Source of the DNA: Phialocephala subalpina
Taxonomy: Eukaryota; Ascomycota; Leotiomycetes; Helotiales; Mollisiaceae
Direction of reading: 5' to 3'
Assembly (NCBI GenBank): GCA_900073065.1
Contig: FJOG01000010.1
Span: 703,178-767,177 of the forward strand
DNA length: 64,000 bases
Part shown: piece after piece, positions 1-9,582 of the stretch
How positions within the stretch are numbered: the first letter of the stretch is position 1
Layout: every line of letters begins with the position of its first letter
The notes under the pieces: generated by a model
What the model was told of the DNA's origin: nothing
What the model saw: only the letters and a program-made list of their open reading frames with translations
The model's database searches: none
Position numbers and translations under genes: made by a program

Positions 1-1012
1 GAAGGTTTGAGCTGTAAGGCCTTTTCGAAGTGCTGCTTGCTTTCTGTGTAGAGACCTAGTTCGTATGCTGCTCGTCCGGCGCAGAAGTAGGCTTTCTCAT
101 CAGAAGGTTCATGGTCATCTGAACAAGAAGCTAATACATCACCTTTTGCAACTTGAAAGCATTTCGCTGTCAAGTTCGCGAAAGCTCGTTTGCGGAGGAC
201 TGCCTTCTGAAATGCTTGATCCGAAGCAGAGTTGTCTATGGCTTGCGTATAGCTAATGCTATTGATCAGCTCGGTCTTTGCAATTCACTGTTCATGGGCA
301 CTGACCATTCAACCGCGCTCAAAAACTTTCCACCCAAATAAGCCCTATCACCAGCTTCCTTCCACTTCATAGCCGAGATCTCCTTCCCCCCATCAGCAAA
401 CTCAACGATCATCGCCACAGCCTCGTCATCTCCCCCCAAGACCGCAATATCTGAAGGATGATCGACTCTGATGACCCAATCATCCTTGCCGTTGAACTGG
501 CAACACGGCTCTTTGATCGCTATTGTGCTGTTGATGGGAATACTAGATTTAGTGAAAGAGGTGAAAGGAAGTTGATAGGCTTGAATGAGCCTTGCTACGG
601 TGCCGGTGTCGTCTTCAAGGATGGTGATCAGGGAGGTGGATAGGTAGGAGGAGGTAATTGTTCGGGCTGTGATGAAACATCCTCGGTGGTGGGTTCCGAG
701 TCTGAGGTCGAATAGTGAGATCTGATTACTTTCAGTATTATATCTGACCGCATAGTAGGGGTAGCAGACTTTTTGAAGTGTGTCGAGTGAAGCAGTGCAT
801 GGCGAATAAGCAGCTGGTAAAACGAAGTCTTTCCTCAGATACTTGGACTTCTTTGCAAGGTCGAGATTTCTGGTATGAACGCGGAGTAAGTCTTCTTTCA
901 CTTGCTTTGGAGGTGTTTGTCCTTCTAAACCCAGTGAGTCTTCGTAGATAACTTCGTGTTGTTCAGGTGAGAGCTCACATGAATTGACAGTGTCCATTGA
1001 ACTTGACGACAT
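1..1012 (-). CDS. TPR/SET-type protein, N-terminal part (3' end outside window)
   Basis: Exon 306-1012 starts at an ATG (1012) and encodes an N-terminal region of the kind found in fungal proteins that combine TPR repeats with a SET domain (HHRGCF, then IRVDHPSDIAVL). An intron at 253-305 (GTCAGT donor, TTAG acceptor) joins it to an exon running off the left edge. The junction reads AVECYTQAID, a typical TPR helix, and the next exon holds a second TPR-like helix (YTESKQHFEKALQLKP). Without the splice the frame stops after about 248 residues. The SET domain would lie outside the window, so methyltransferase function is inferred from the family and not seen. Exon structure 0.8, family 0.65. Confidence 0.7.
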
Positions 1013-1437
1013 CTTCTGTGGCTTGACGTTTCTGAAAATGAAGTTTTAAATCATCTCTTTGAAGAGAATGATGAGCCGAGCCTCAATTGAACAGAATACA
1101 GATAACACGAGCCTTCACCGATCAGCTCTATCCGAAACGTGGGGACGCCTGAGCTAAGTGACGGCAAAAGGGGTACCGAACCACAATTGGTCGTCGGATG
1201 AAGTAGTACATTAGCAGGGTATCTCTAAATTTCAAACTATCGTTACAATGAGTTTTAAATAATTGAGAGGAATCTCAAGCCGAGATATTGTCGAAAAGAA
1301 GCTCAAATAAACAAAACTGAATAAATCCTCGACATGTCAAGGAGGGAAGAAGTATGGAGCATATAAAACCACCGAGTAGATAACGGAAGTCAGAATGATT
1401 TAGTCCCCTGACTTTACAAAATGTACCCCTCATTCAT
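1013..1437. other. Intergenic, no gene seen
   Basis: About 425 bp between the start of the TPR/SET-type gene and the 3' end of the SAP-repeat gene. No reading frame or RNA gene was recognised. It should hold the promoter of the former and the terminator of the latter. Confidence 0.5.
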
Positions 1438-2520
1438 TCAATTGCCCTCAGCTCCATCAGCTTCTTTGAGAATCCTGACCAAATCGACTTTCTTGGCGCC
1501 ACTCTTGTGTTTGATTCCGCGCTTGTAGCATATCGTCTCTAGACTTGACGCATACAAGTCCTCATAATCAACCACTCCTGTATCAAGCCATTTGATCATA
1601 GCAGCCTTTGGGCCATGTCCAGGCATCTCCCTTCGTGTACATATCTCGGCCAGATCTCGTTCGCTCCTCCCAGCCCAGTGGGAATCCTTCCAATCATAAT
1701 TGCAGATGTGGTTAGGAGGCTCGGTCCTATACTCTTGTCGACTTGTAATCTCGTAATCGAGGCGCTCCTGCCGTTCATATCCTTCTATGATCTTGGAGTA
1801 GTCGGGGGAATGCCCAATTTGGGACTCCAGCTTTGGTTTGAGCCGAGCCAATTCTTTCCGATAATTTTCGATGCGTTTGGTTCGTTCCTTTTGATCATGT
1901 TTTCGGAGTCGTGATATCAGTGTCTCCTTCGATCCTGACGCCGACAGCTTCCGTTTCTCAAGCAGAGCACAGAGCTGCTTCGTCGTCTTTTTCGCGTAGC
2001 TATCAGTTGCTGCTGCATCATTTGCAATGAGTTCTGGAAGAGTCTGCTCCTTGATAGCAACTTGAATCAAAAGTGTCATGTCGGACCCGTTCCCTGTGTC
2101 CCGATCGAAACTGTCGTTGAGTTTCAAGCGATCAACCTTGATCTCCCTTGAATATTGCGCCGCACCTTTTAGATTTCGTTGCTTGCACATTTCCGTGAGC
2201 TCGGCAACTAGAAGTGAGTCGTAGTCAACAGGAGACGATTCATCGAGTCTTTTGATCAATTCCTCCCTCGTGCCATCTGTCGGAAGACCTCGATCACGTA
2301 GCAGGGCTCGGAGTTTGCTATTGTCCTTCGTCACATATTGAGATGTTGGATTTTCATCCGCAGAACGTTTTCCTCGCGTCTTCTTTGCTTTCGGTGCCAC
2401 GTTTTCCGTATCCTGTGTTGTCGACTTCCTCTTGGTAGATTTCGTAGTCGTGCTCGGGATCCTCGACGCGTTGGACGCGTTTGGATCGGCTTCAGCTAGA
2501 ACTCGCTTTGCTCGCGGCAT
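1438..2520 (-). CDS. SAP-motif repeat protein
   Basis: A 360-residue frame opened by ATG at 2520. The first 60 residues are basic and Ser/Thr/Lys rich with nuclear-localisation-like clusters (TKRKS, KAKKTRGKR). Then come four or five SAP-like helix-extension-helix units, each followed by an acidic DY/D segment. Examples are LRALLRDRGLPTDGTREELI, KQLCALLEKRKLSASGSKET, and a last unit near the C-terminus ending VDLVRILKEAD. SAP motifs bind AT-rich DNA or RNA in chromatin, repair and mRNA-export proteins, so a nuclear role is likely. I do not recognise a named orthologue. The second unit is less regular and could hide an in-frame intron, but no clear splice pair was found there. Confidence 0.75.
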   Translation of the reverse strand: MPRAKRVLAEADPNASNASRIPSTTTKSTKRKSTTQDTENVAPKAKKTRGKRSADENPTSQYVTKDNSKLRALLRDRGLPTDGTREELIKRLDESSPVDYDSLLVAELTEMCKQRNLKGAAQYSREIKVDRLKLNDSFDRDTGNGSDMTLLIQVAIKEQTLPELIANDAAATDSYAKKTTKQLCALLEKRKLSASGSKETLISRLRKHDQKERTKRIENYRKELARLKPKLESQIGHSPDYSKIIEGYERQERLDYEITSRQEYRTEPPNHICNYDWKDSHWAGRSERDLAEICTRREMPGHGPKAAMIKWLDTGVVDYEDLYASSLETICYKRGIKHKSGAKKVDLVRILKEADGAEGN

Positions 2521-3188
2521 TTGGAAAGACGTTCGAAGATTCGAAGGTGATTGGGAAGTAAGGGATATGTGCAGCTGTTGCTAATGATTTGCGGTGCTGA
2601 CTGATGCCCGTGATAATAGCTAGAAAGGAAGAAGGGGGTTTGTTTACTTTGGTTGTTTTCTTTCGCTTGAGAGCTGATGTCACAAACGAGAACGCGCTAT
2701 GTAACGCTATTGTACCTCCTTTTCTGAAGCTGAAGCAGAAACTGGGAATCGACTTCTGAAAATATTTCGGTATGAATCAATGTCCTAGATTCTGGTGGAC
2801 ACTGCAGTTAGATAAGTGTGTTGTCTCGAAACAAACTTTGGAATGGAGCGAGTGGTTGAGGCTGGTTCGAACATTGTCCACTGCAGCCAAAAGTCCTCGC
2901 CAATCTGGGACATTGGTTGTCATTTCAGGCTGCAAGAGACGAAACTTGAAGCACAACACTCAACGGCACGCACTCTACTGTTGAGAGGAGAGAAACCCAA
3001 TATTATTCTTGAGTCGAGATCTTCTCACCATGAACGCCAACCCATCTTTCCCGGTTTCGCCACGCTATGCAAAGCAGACATAGACCACATCATACACGCT
3101 TATCATACATATACACATATAACCCGTTTCCCTCGTCCTCTTTCAAACCTCTCCTATACATCCGCCCGTTCCGCAAGCTTCCTCATAC
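2521..3188. other. Intergenic, no gene seen
   Basis: About 670 bp upstream of the SAP-repeat gene and downstream of ERV1. Open frames here (for example 2816-3277 plus) have no recognisable motif and no splice context. Confidence 0.45.
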
Positions 3189-3822
3189 CTAGTCGCAGGA
3201 GCCGTCCTTCCAACCAGTCCTCCACCTCTCCTCCCACCTATTACAATCAAACTCCCTCTTCCCAAGCTTCCTATTGACCCCATTATGCGCCTCACACATC
3301 CAGCGTCCAAACTCCTCTCTACTCTCCGTCCTGACCCTATTCTCCTTCATCCAGACCTGAAAATCTTCCGCACAAGTCCAACATGGATATATTTTCCCAA
3401 ACAACCCCAGAAATTGTTTGACATCTTGTTGTTGGGCGGGAGTGGGTTGGGTAGGATAGGTGGCGGTGATGGAGTGGAGGAGAGTCCAGGATGAACGGCC
3501 GAGAGTTTCGACGTCGGGGGGGCAGTCAGGTGGTGGGGATTGGGAGGCGAGAGAGGAGGTTAGGGTGTTGGGGGAGGATGTGGTGGTGATGGAGGATTTT
3601 GCGGCTTTGAAGTCTGCGAATGAGTTACAGGATCGGCATCTGTATTCCATCAGCATCCTACACTTCCAAAGCTCGAAGGAAGGAGAGAAAGTGAAGCAAG
3701 ACATACGGTTTGCCATCTTTCCCTAAAATAATACCCTGACGGAGTTTCTTGGGCAATACGTCTCCAGCACCTGTCGCAACACCCGCCTCCCGTCTATCCT
3801 GTTCCCGCGTATCGTCTGCCAT
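3189..3822 (-). CDS. ERV1: FAD-linked sulfhydryl oxidase Erv1
   Basis: Two exons, 3707-3822 and 3189-3639, with a 67-bp intron (GTATGT...ACAG), give 188 residues. The intron is needed: the splice builds KPCRSC, the N-terminal shuttle disulfide (residues 40-43). The catalytic core has the WTLLHS helix (90-95), the active-site CxxC as CWTC (125-128), the FAD-binding HNGVN (157-161) and a structural Cys pair (154 and 171). In this family Erv1 sits in the mitochondrial intermembrane space, re-oxidises Mia40 during disulfide-relay import, and is also tied to cytosolic Fe-S protein maturation. It is divergent from HEM4, with 197 bp between the start codons. Confidence 0.95.
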
Positions 3823-4019
3823 TTTCTAATCTGTACTCTCAAACCAAATGAAATAAAACGCAGAGCTTGGTAGGAGGCAAGCTCAAGCTCCAGATTTGTA
3901 ACCACACGCGCGGCGTTTTCGGCCGAAGCGGCCGAGGAGCCCGAGCTTGAACTTTATGCACGTCACCCCGCCCTTCGGAACACCTTCCTCTTCCCTTGCC
4001 AATTCACGATGTTTCCACC
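3823..4019. promoter_or_regulatory. Shared divergent promoter of ERV1 and HEM4
   Basis: Only 197 bp separate the ERV1 ATG (3822, minus) from the HEM4 ATG (4020, plus). It includes a GC-rich palindromic stretch around 3916-3935 (CGGCCGAAGCGGCCG type). Co-regulation is inferred from the spacing; no specific factor site is assigned. Confidence 0.55.
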
Positions 4020-4023
4020 ATGA
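4009..4023 (+). promoter_or_regulatory. Four-codon upstream ORF overlapping the HEM4 start
   Basis: ATG TTT CCA CCA TGA at 4009-4023. The TGA overlaps the HEM4 ATG (4020-4022) as ATGA in another frame. Ribosomes starting at the first ATG would terminate on top of the main start codon. This arrangement can permit re-initiation or dampen translation. The effect is inferred. Confidence 0.5.
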
Positions 4024-5032
4024 CCAGCATCCAGAGTCCGGCTTCTGATTCCATCCCAATCCTGCTACTGAAGACGAAATCGGTTCCTAATGATGGCTAC
4101 TACCACCAATTTTCTAAATTGAAAGATGCAGACGGAGAAAGAGATGGGTTGAAATTCGAACCGACATTCGTTCCAGTCCTCGAGCACCAGTTGATTGAAA
4201 ATGGGATGAAAATTTTCAAAGGGTATCTGGAGACTAAGGAAATTGGGCGGGAAGAGGAGAAGAGGTATGGAGGGATGATATTTACTTCTCAAAGAGCGGT
4301 GGAAGCCTTTGCGAAATTGGTTGATGAGGGGAAAGGTAATATTTTCTTCTACTTGATCTGCAATCTGGACAATAGCTGACAATTGAACCTGTAGGAGCGC
4401 AAGGATGGCCATTTCTTCAAGACATCCCAATCTATACCGTCGGCCCCGCAACCTCTCGCGCCCTTCGCTCCATAGCTACCACCCCTCCTCTACAAATCTT
4501 CGGCTCGGAAACAGGAAATGGAGAAGCATTGGCACATTACATGCTCGATCATTACGGCCAGTGGTATAGAGATATTGTTCCTAAACCGCCACTTCTCTTT
4601 TTGGTAGGAGAGCAGAGACGAGATATCATTCCCAAGACATTGACGGATCCGAAACTCGGGATGAAGAAGCTGATACAGGTCGACGAATTGGTGGTCTACG
4701 GAACCGGCGAGATGGCATCTTTCGAGTCAGACTTCACTCAGATCTTACATCAAACCGAAAATGTAAAGATAAGGTGGGTGGTGGTCTTCTCGCCCACAGG
4801 TTGTGAAGCCATGCTTCGCTCCTTAGGACTGCTGGACTCAGGAACTGGAAAGGCAAAGAAGCGGGAACAACAGACCGGGAACAAGACATACATTGCCACA
4901 ATCGGCCCCACGACTCGAGACTTCCTGAGAAGCAATTTCGACTTCGAGCCAGATGTTTGTGCTGCGAAGCCAAGTCCCGAGGGAGTTGAGGAGGGCATCA
5001 GGAACTTTCTCAAAGACAAAGACACATTATAG
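4020..5032 (+). CDS. HEM4: Uroporphyrinogen-III synthase
   Basis: Exons 4020-4335 and 4395-5032 with a 59-bp intron (GTAATA...GTAG) give 317 residues. The enzyme closes hydroxymethylbilane into uroporphyrinogen III with D-ring inversion, in cytosolic heme and siroheme synthesis. Landmarks in order: IFTSQRAVEAF in the N-terminal half, IYTVGPATSRAL just after the intron, GSETGNGEAL, then VVVFSPTGCEAML, TIGPTTRDFL and AAKPSPEGVEEGI in the C-terminal half. The length suits the fungal family. The start is the first in-frame ATG; the frame is open a little further upstream but without an ATG. Heme synthesis and the neighbouring ERV1 both touch mitochondrial iron and redox biology. Confidence 0.95.
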
Positions 5033-7710
5033 AATTTTCAAAGCTGTCAGCCTACTTTCTTTCCTATCAAACGCTTCTTTCGGTTAAAGTTGTGCATTCG
5101 TCTCAAGTGGGGCGTTCAACCAAATATCAGAACCAGGTGATTTATTAGATCTCAAATCACGTTCAGTCCAAGTAGGACTTTCAACCACCATCCTACTTCA
5201 ATTTGATTTATAAGCAGACTTAATGCCATCGTCATCATCACATACTAGCGCCACAAAAGGCATCTACATACTAATACAAAACACACTCCTCGACCGTTCA
5301 AATTATTCTTCGCTACGACGTGCTTTTTCGAACTCGCTCTATGGAGCTCGTTTGATCCCTTACCCTTTTCCGTGGAACTACCTTGAATTGTCATTTGTGG
5401 GATCTTAAACGAAACACGACCTTTATCCTCTGTCTTAATGGTTGTGTTGTCTTTCTTCACGGCCAAGCTCTTATTTCCAATCTCTGTTTGAAGAAAAGCC
5501 AAATTTAACAACAAGAAAGAACTTATGGCAAGAGTTTGCGCCAGGTGAAGCGTCGCTAGTCTCCTACAGCAGATACCACTACACATCTACTTCTCCGACC
5601 TATCTCTAGCCTCTAAAAAGCCGATAGAGTATATACTCTCCTCCCCCAGATTATACGGTACCTTCACCGCTTGCTTACATCATCTCTTATCAAGTGATGC
5701 TTTCAATGCGAGCAATGTATTCACGTCAAGCTGGGCATCCGTTCAACTCAACTTCCGTGCTCGATCCAGGAGAACCATCACTTCCAATTCAAGTACACTG
5801 TCCACTTGGGGCGTTCAAACCGCATTTTTACTTCAACCTCCCAATAAAAACACTCAACTTTCTCGTGCGTCGGAGCCGCGACAAAACACTACATTCATCC
5901 TCGTTCTGGATGGATACGTCGTCGTCGTGGCGACTCACAACCCAGCCATCGTCCTCCTTCCACTCACGCCAAGACCATGTCCAAAAGTAGAGCTCATTGG
6001 TTGTACCGTCGTCTCTTTGAAGTCCCAAAACGTTTCTCATCACCAATCTACAAACTTCATCAGACTTGACAACTACAAAGAAATTGACAGCGAGATCCTA
6101 TACTAAACCAAGGCCGCTGGCTTGCTTCCTCTCAACCGTCGTCTGTTCGTGTTTATAATGTGTCGCTCGAGGAGACTCTCCGACCTTGCCGACCAGAACG
6201 AACCACTATTGCTTCGCGTCCTCGTCCATTTTCGTTTGAAACATGGGTAGGGTCGGAATTCGTTCCGGGATAGCCAGTTGTTGTCGAGAAGGCACTGCTT
6301 GGTCGTGGGGTATTTATACCCCTCTATCACACCTCATCACGTTGCGAGCAAGCAAGTGAATGACGCAGTGAATAACACGACTGGCGTTGAAATCAAATCC
6401 AACATTTTAAAGTAAGGTACGACTGAGATTCACGGCAAACGTCTCGTATCCAAATGAATCGACGAGGTGTATCTACTGGTCCACTTCATATGATCATATC
6501 CACGTCCGCAACCTCTGCCTTCAGCTCCTACTCGGAACGGTTCTGCTTGCTTGAGATATATTCGTAATTTTTTTTTTCTTCACTACCAATCACAATTACA
6601 CGCAATCAATCAAATCAATCAATCCATCAATCAATCCATCAATCAAGTGGATAAATTGCACAACTCGCATTCACATCAGATCAAACAGCTTAAAAAGAAA
6701 GCACGAAAGAGATTCACGCCAAAGGTCAGAAGGCAAGATCTGATTCACCTCCTAGTTAAACTAGATTTTCTGTCACCAAAGTACACCTTGCACCCCACCC
6801 GAACGCCTGAAAAGGAAGCACGACTTGTGAATCGTGTTCAGGACTGATACAAAAGAGTATTAGGTACGGACGAAGAAGACAATACAAAACCACCAAGAAG
6901 AATTCGGAGTCAATAGGACAGGTTGTTTTTGTTCTCTGCTCACTGCGACAGGTAAGTGTTAAAGACATACACCACTTCGAAGATTCCGGCATCTCTCTAT
7001 CTTGTCTCCTTCTTACTTTTGGAGTTATTGAACCGCTATCGGGTGGCATTCTGCTGTCATCTTCAGTCCACTCCTCACGCAAAAAACCCAAAATCGTGAT
7101 GACAGATATTCATTATCTCACCACCTATCAATATCTACGCTCTCTCTACCCCTTCTCCACCCACTACAACAGGTGTTCCCTGTACTGTAGCAGTCTCTTC
7201 CTCCCCATCCATCCATATCAAAAAGCAAAGTCAAGGCAAGAGCAAAATGTTTAACGCCAGATACCCCACCCACCCAAATTCACGCCCATGTTCATTTCCC
7301 ATTTCAATTCCTCATCCAGCTTCAAAATTCTAGATCCAGATCCAAGCAAAGAATCCAGTCCAAAGTTAGTGGCCAGAATTAGGAAATATGCAATAGCCAA
7401 CTCCAGTCTATGGTACAGGGAAGCAAAAATGAGCAAAATGAGCCAAGATAGAATAGTGTGTCAATCCTGGACATGGCCGTATGAGCAAGGCAGGGCAAAA
7501 ACCGGTGTGTATAGTGGCGATGTAATGCAGCGCTGGAAAAATGCGACGAGAATTTTTATACGTGGTATCGACAATGTATGTACGCTAGAATGCGTCTTTT
7601 AGTTCAGAGATGAAAGGTGTTCTTTTGTCGGTAAGGTGGATTGTGGTTTGGTGACTTTTGTGGAGGTTATCGGGAGTCGTAAGGTCGTCAAGCAGTAGTG
7701 GTACGCTACA
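5033..7710. other. 2.7-kb region without a recognised gene
   Basis: Between the 3' end of HEM4 and the 3' end of the CCCH gene. A minus-strand frame at 5245-5586 begins with ATG and has a hydrophobic N-terminal stretch, but no homology is recognised. Three related degenerate segments lie near 5098, 5164 and 5796, and a CAAT-type simple repeat at about 6600-6656. Part of the right side may be 3' UTR of the CCCH gene. Confidence 0.4.
6600..6656. repeat. CAAT/CAATC-type simple repeat
   Basis: Repeated CAATCAAT and CATCAATCAAT units follow a T-run near 6570. A low-complexity array with no coding value. Confidence 0.75.
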
Positions 7711-9582
7711 TCATCGAGCGCCAAACATGCCCTCAATACCATTGCCGTTCGAGGCACCGTTTCGAACACCACCATTGGTACGAGTGCTAGGTAAGGTCCA
7801 ACCACCGCTGTTTCTCTTCTCGCCCTTCTTCTCGTCTACATCCTCCATGCCTTCCATATTGAAGACAAATTCGCCTTGCTCCTCGTCAATTGGAGTAGTG
7901 AAGCGTCCACTGCCACCATTGCCGATACTGCTTGAGCTGACTTGTCGTTCACCAACCAGTCTCGAGCCCGAACCAATAGGATTGCTAGATACTCGGTTGG
8001 GATTGAGGCCAGACTCGTTGCCGGTGATATGAGTGCGCTTGAGTTGTTGGGAGATGAGTGACATGGAGCTTTGGCGAGGAGGTGAAGCAAGGTAAGGTGA
8101 TGAGTCGCCTGAAGCGGTACGTCCACCAACTGGTCTCGAGCTTGGACTAGCACCAGGATGAAGAGATGAGTTTCGCAGAGGGGAACCAACATGACCGAAA
8201 GCTGATGCTCGAGCACGATCTTCCTCTTCCTTTTGTTGTTGATGGCGTTGGAAAAGTGGACCCCATCTTGAAGGGCTGGCATTGGATGGAGAGCCGAACT
8301 TGCTTGATTCGTTGTTCGGGGTACCTGTTCCGCTGTGGATTGGTCGACCTTCCTCGTCAGCATTTCGAGATCCTCTTCGTGCCTTTTCTTGTGGGGTCAT
8401 GAGATCCTTCAGAGTCTCTGGTAGATAATCCTCCTCGAATGTGAATTGTGCCTCCCAATCATTATCGATAGCCTTGGGTAAGCTTGCAGACATAATCTTG
8501 TTCTTCGTAGCAAATCGCTGGGAATGCATAGTTCTCTTCCCGAAATATTCCTCTGCTGGAGGTGCTGGAGGTGAAGCTGCGATGCCGTTGAATCGGTCCC
8601 TAGTATCGTCACCAAATGCCGAGCTGTGTAGGTTCTTCAAGGCTTCCGAAGTTCTGCCATCCTTCGCAGCTCCAAGTGATCCAGGTGGTGATTCGAGGCC
8701 GAACTTAGATGGCACAGAAGAAGCAATAGGGCCGTTTCTCGCAATCCAGGATACACCATTGCTATCAAAGGAGGCTGGGAGTGGGGCATCCAAGACACTC
8801 AAACCCTTCGTAGCGACTGGCGACATGGCATACCGATTGATATCATCGTCTCGTGGTGAACCGTATTGTGATGTAGGATGGGAGGCGTAGCTGGTATCAA
8901 TTGTAGGAACGGTAATGTCGATGCTTTGTTGGCGTCCAACTAGAGGTGGGAAAGAATCTTCTTGGTTCTGGAAGGGAGAGTATTGGCCGTAGGGCGAAGG
9001 AGGAATAGCATTGGCTCGAATGAATCCGTTGGTCAAGGCAGAACCTGATGTGGGAGGATGGTATAAATCGGCTGTACTGAGTCGTCCACCAATGTTCAGA
9101 TGTCCACCGCCCATCGGGCCTCCGTGTTTGTAGTTGACTCGTCGACCGTCGGGAAGGACATGTACGTTTGCGCATTTGGGACCGAATTTGCAGTTACCCT
9201 TTGGCAATTAGCTAGGTGTCTCGGTATCTGCGCGGAACCTCACCTTTGCGAAATACTTGCACACGTTATCTGTCGTACTAGCTAGATCATGGCTGAAGGG
9301 ACAAGCAGCTCCTGCCTGGCATGCGCCTTGCCGGAAGAACTTGCATGGGACATGCGAAGTATCTGCTGCTTATTAGATTGCCGTTCGCCTTCTCGCAGAT
9401 ATCACAATCCACTTACTCTGTCTACCCGGCGGGCTTCGTGGACCAAAATCTCTGCCCATACCTCCTGCTGGCGGTGGAGGAGCACCGTTCCCGTTCAGCG
9501 CACTCGGCGGAGGAATATTCAAAGAACCCGAGCTCATATGCCTAAATTCTTGAGTCATTCTTGGACCACCTTGGCTCAGCAT
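7711..9582 (-). CDS. Tandem CCCH zinc-finger protein
   Basis: Three exons, 9417-9582, 9244-9362 and 7711-9198, with introns of 54 and 45 bp, give about 590 residues. The two zinc fingers appear only after splicing. The first is CKFFRQGACQ...CPFSH (C-x8-C-x5-C-x3-H). The second, CKYFAK/GNCKFGPKCANVH (C-x7-C-x5-C-x3-H), is split by intron 2. The remaining 450 residues are Ser/Pro/Gly rich and look disordered, with repeated SSPSRW/GSPLRNSS-like segments. Such proteins bind RNA or act in chromatin; it resembles the yeast LEE1/fission yeast cps3 type, but orthology is not proved. The ATG at 9582 is the first in frame. Confidence 0.85.

Noticed and set aside
6600..6656. CAAT repeats as a CRISPR array
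   Set aside because: Units of four to eight bases without spacers in a fungal nuclear sequence; a simple repeat.
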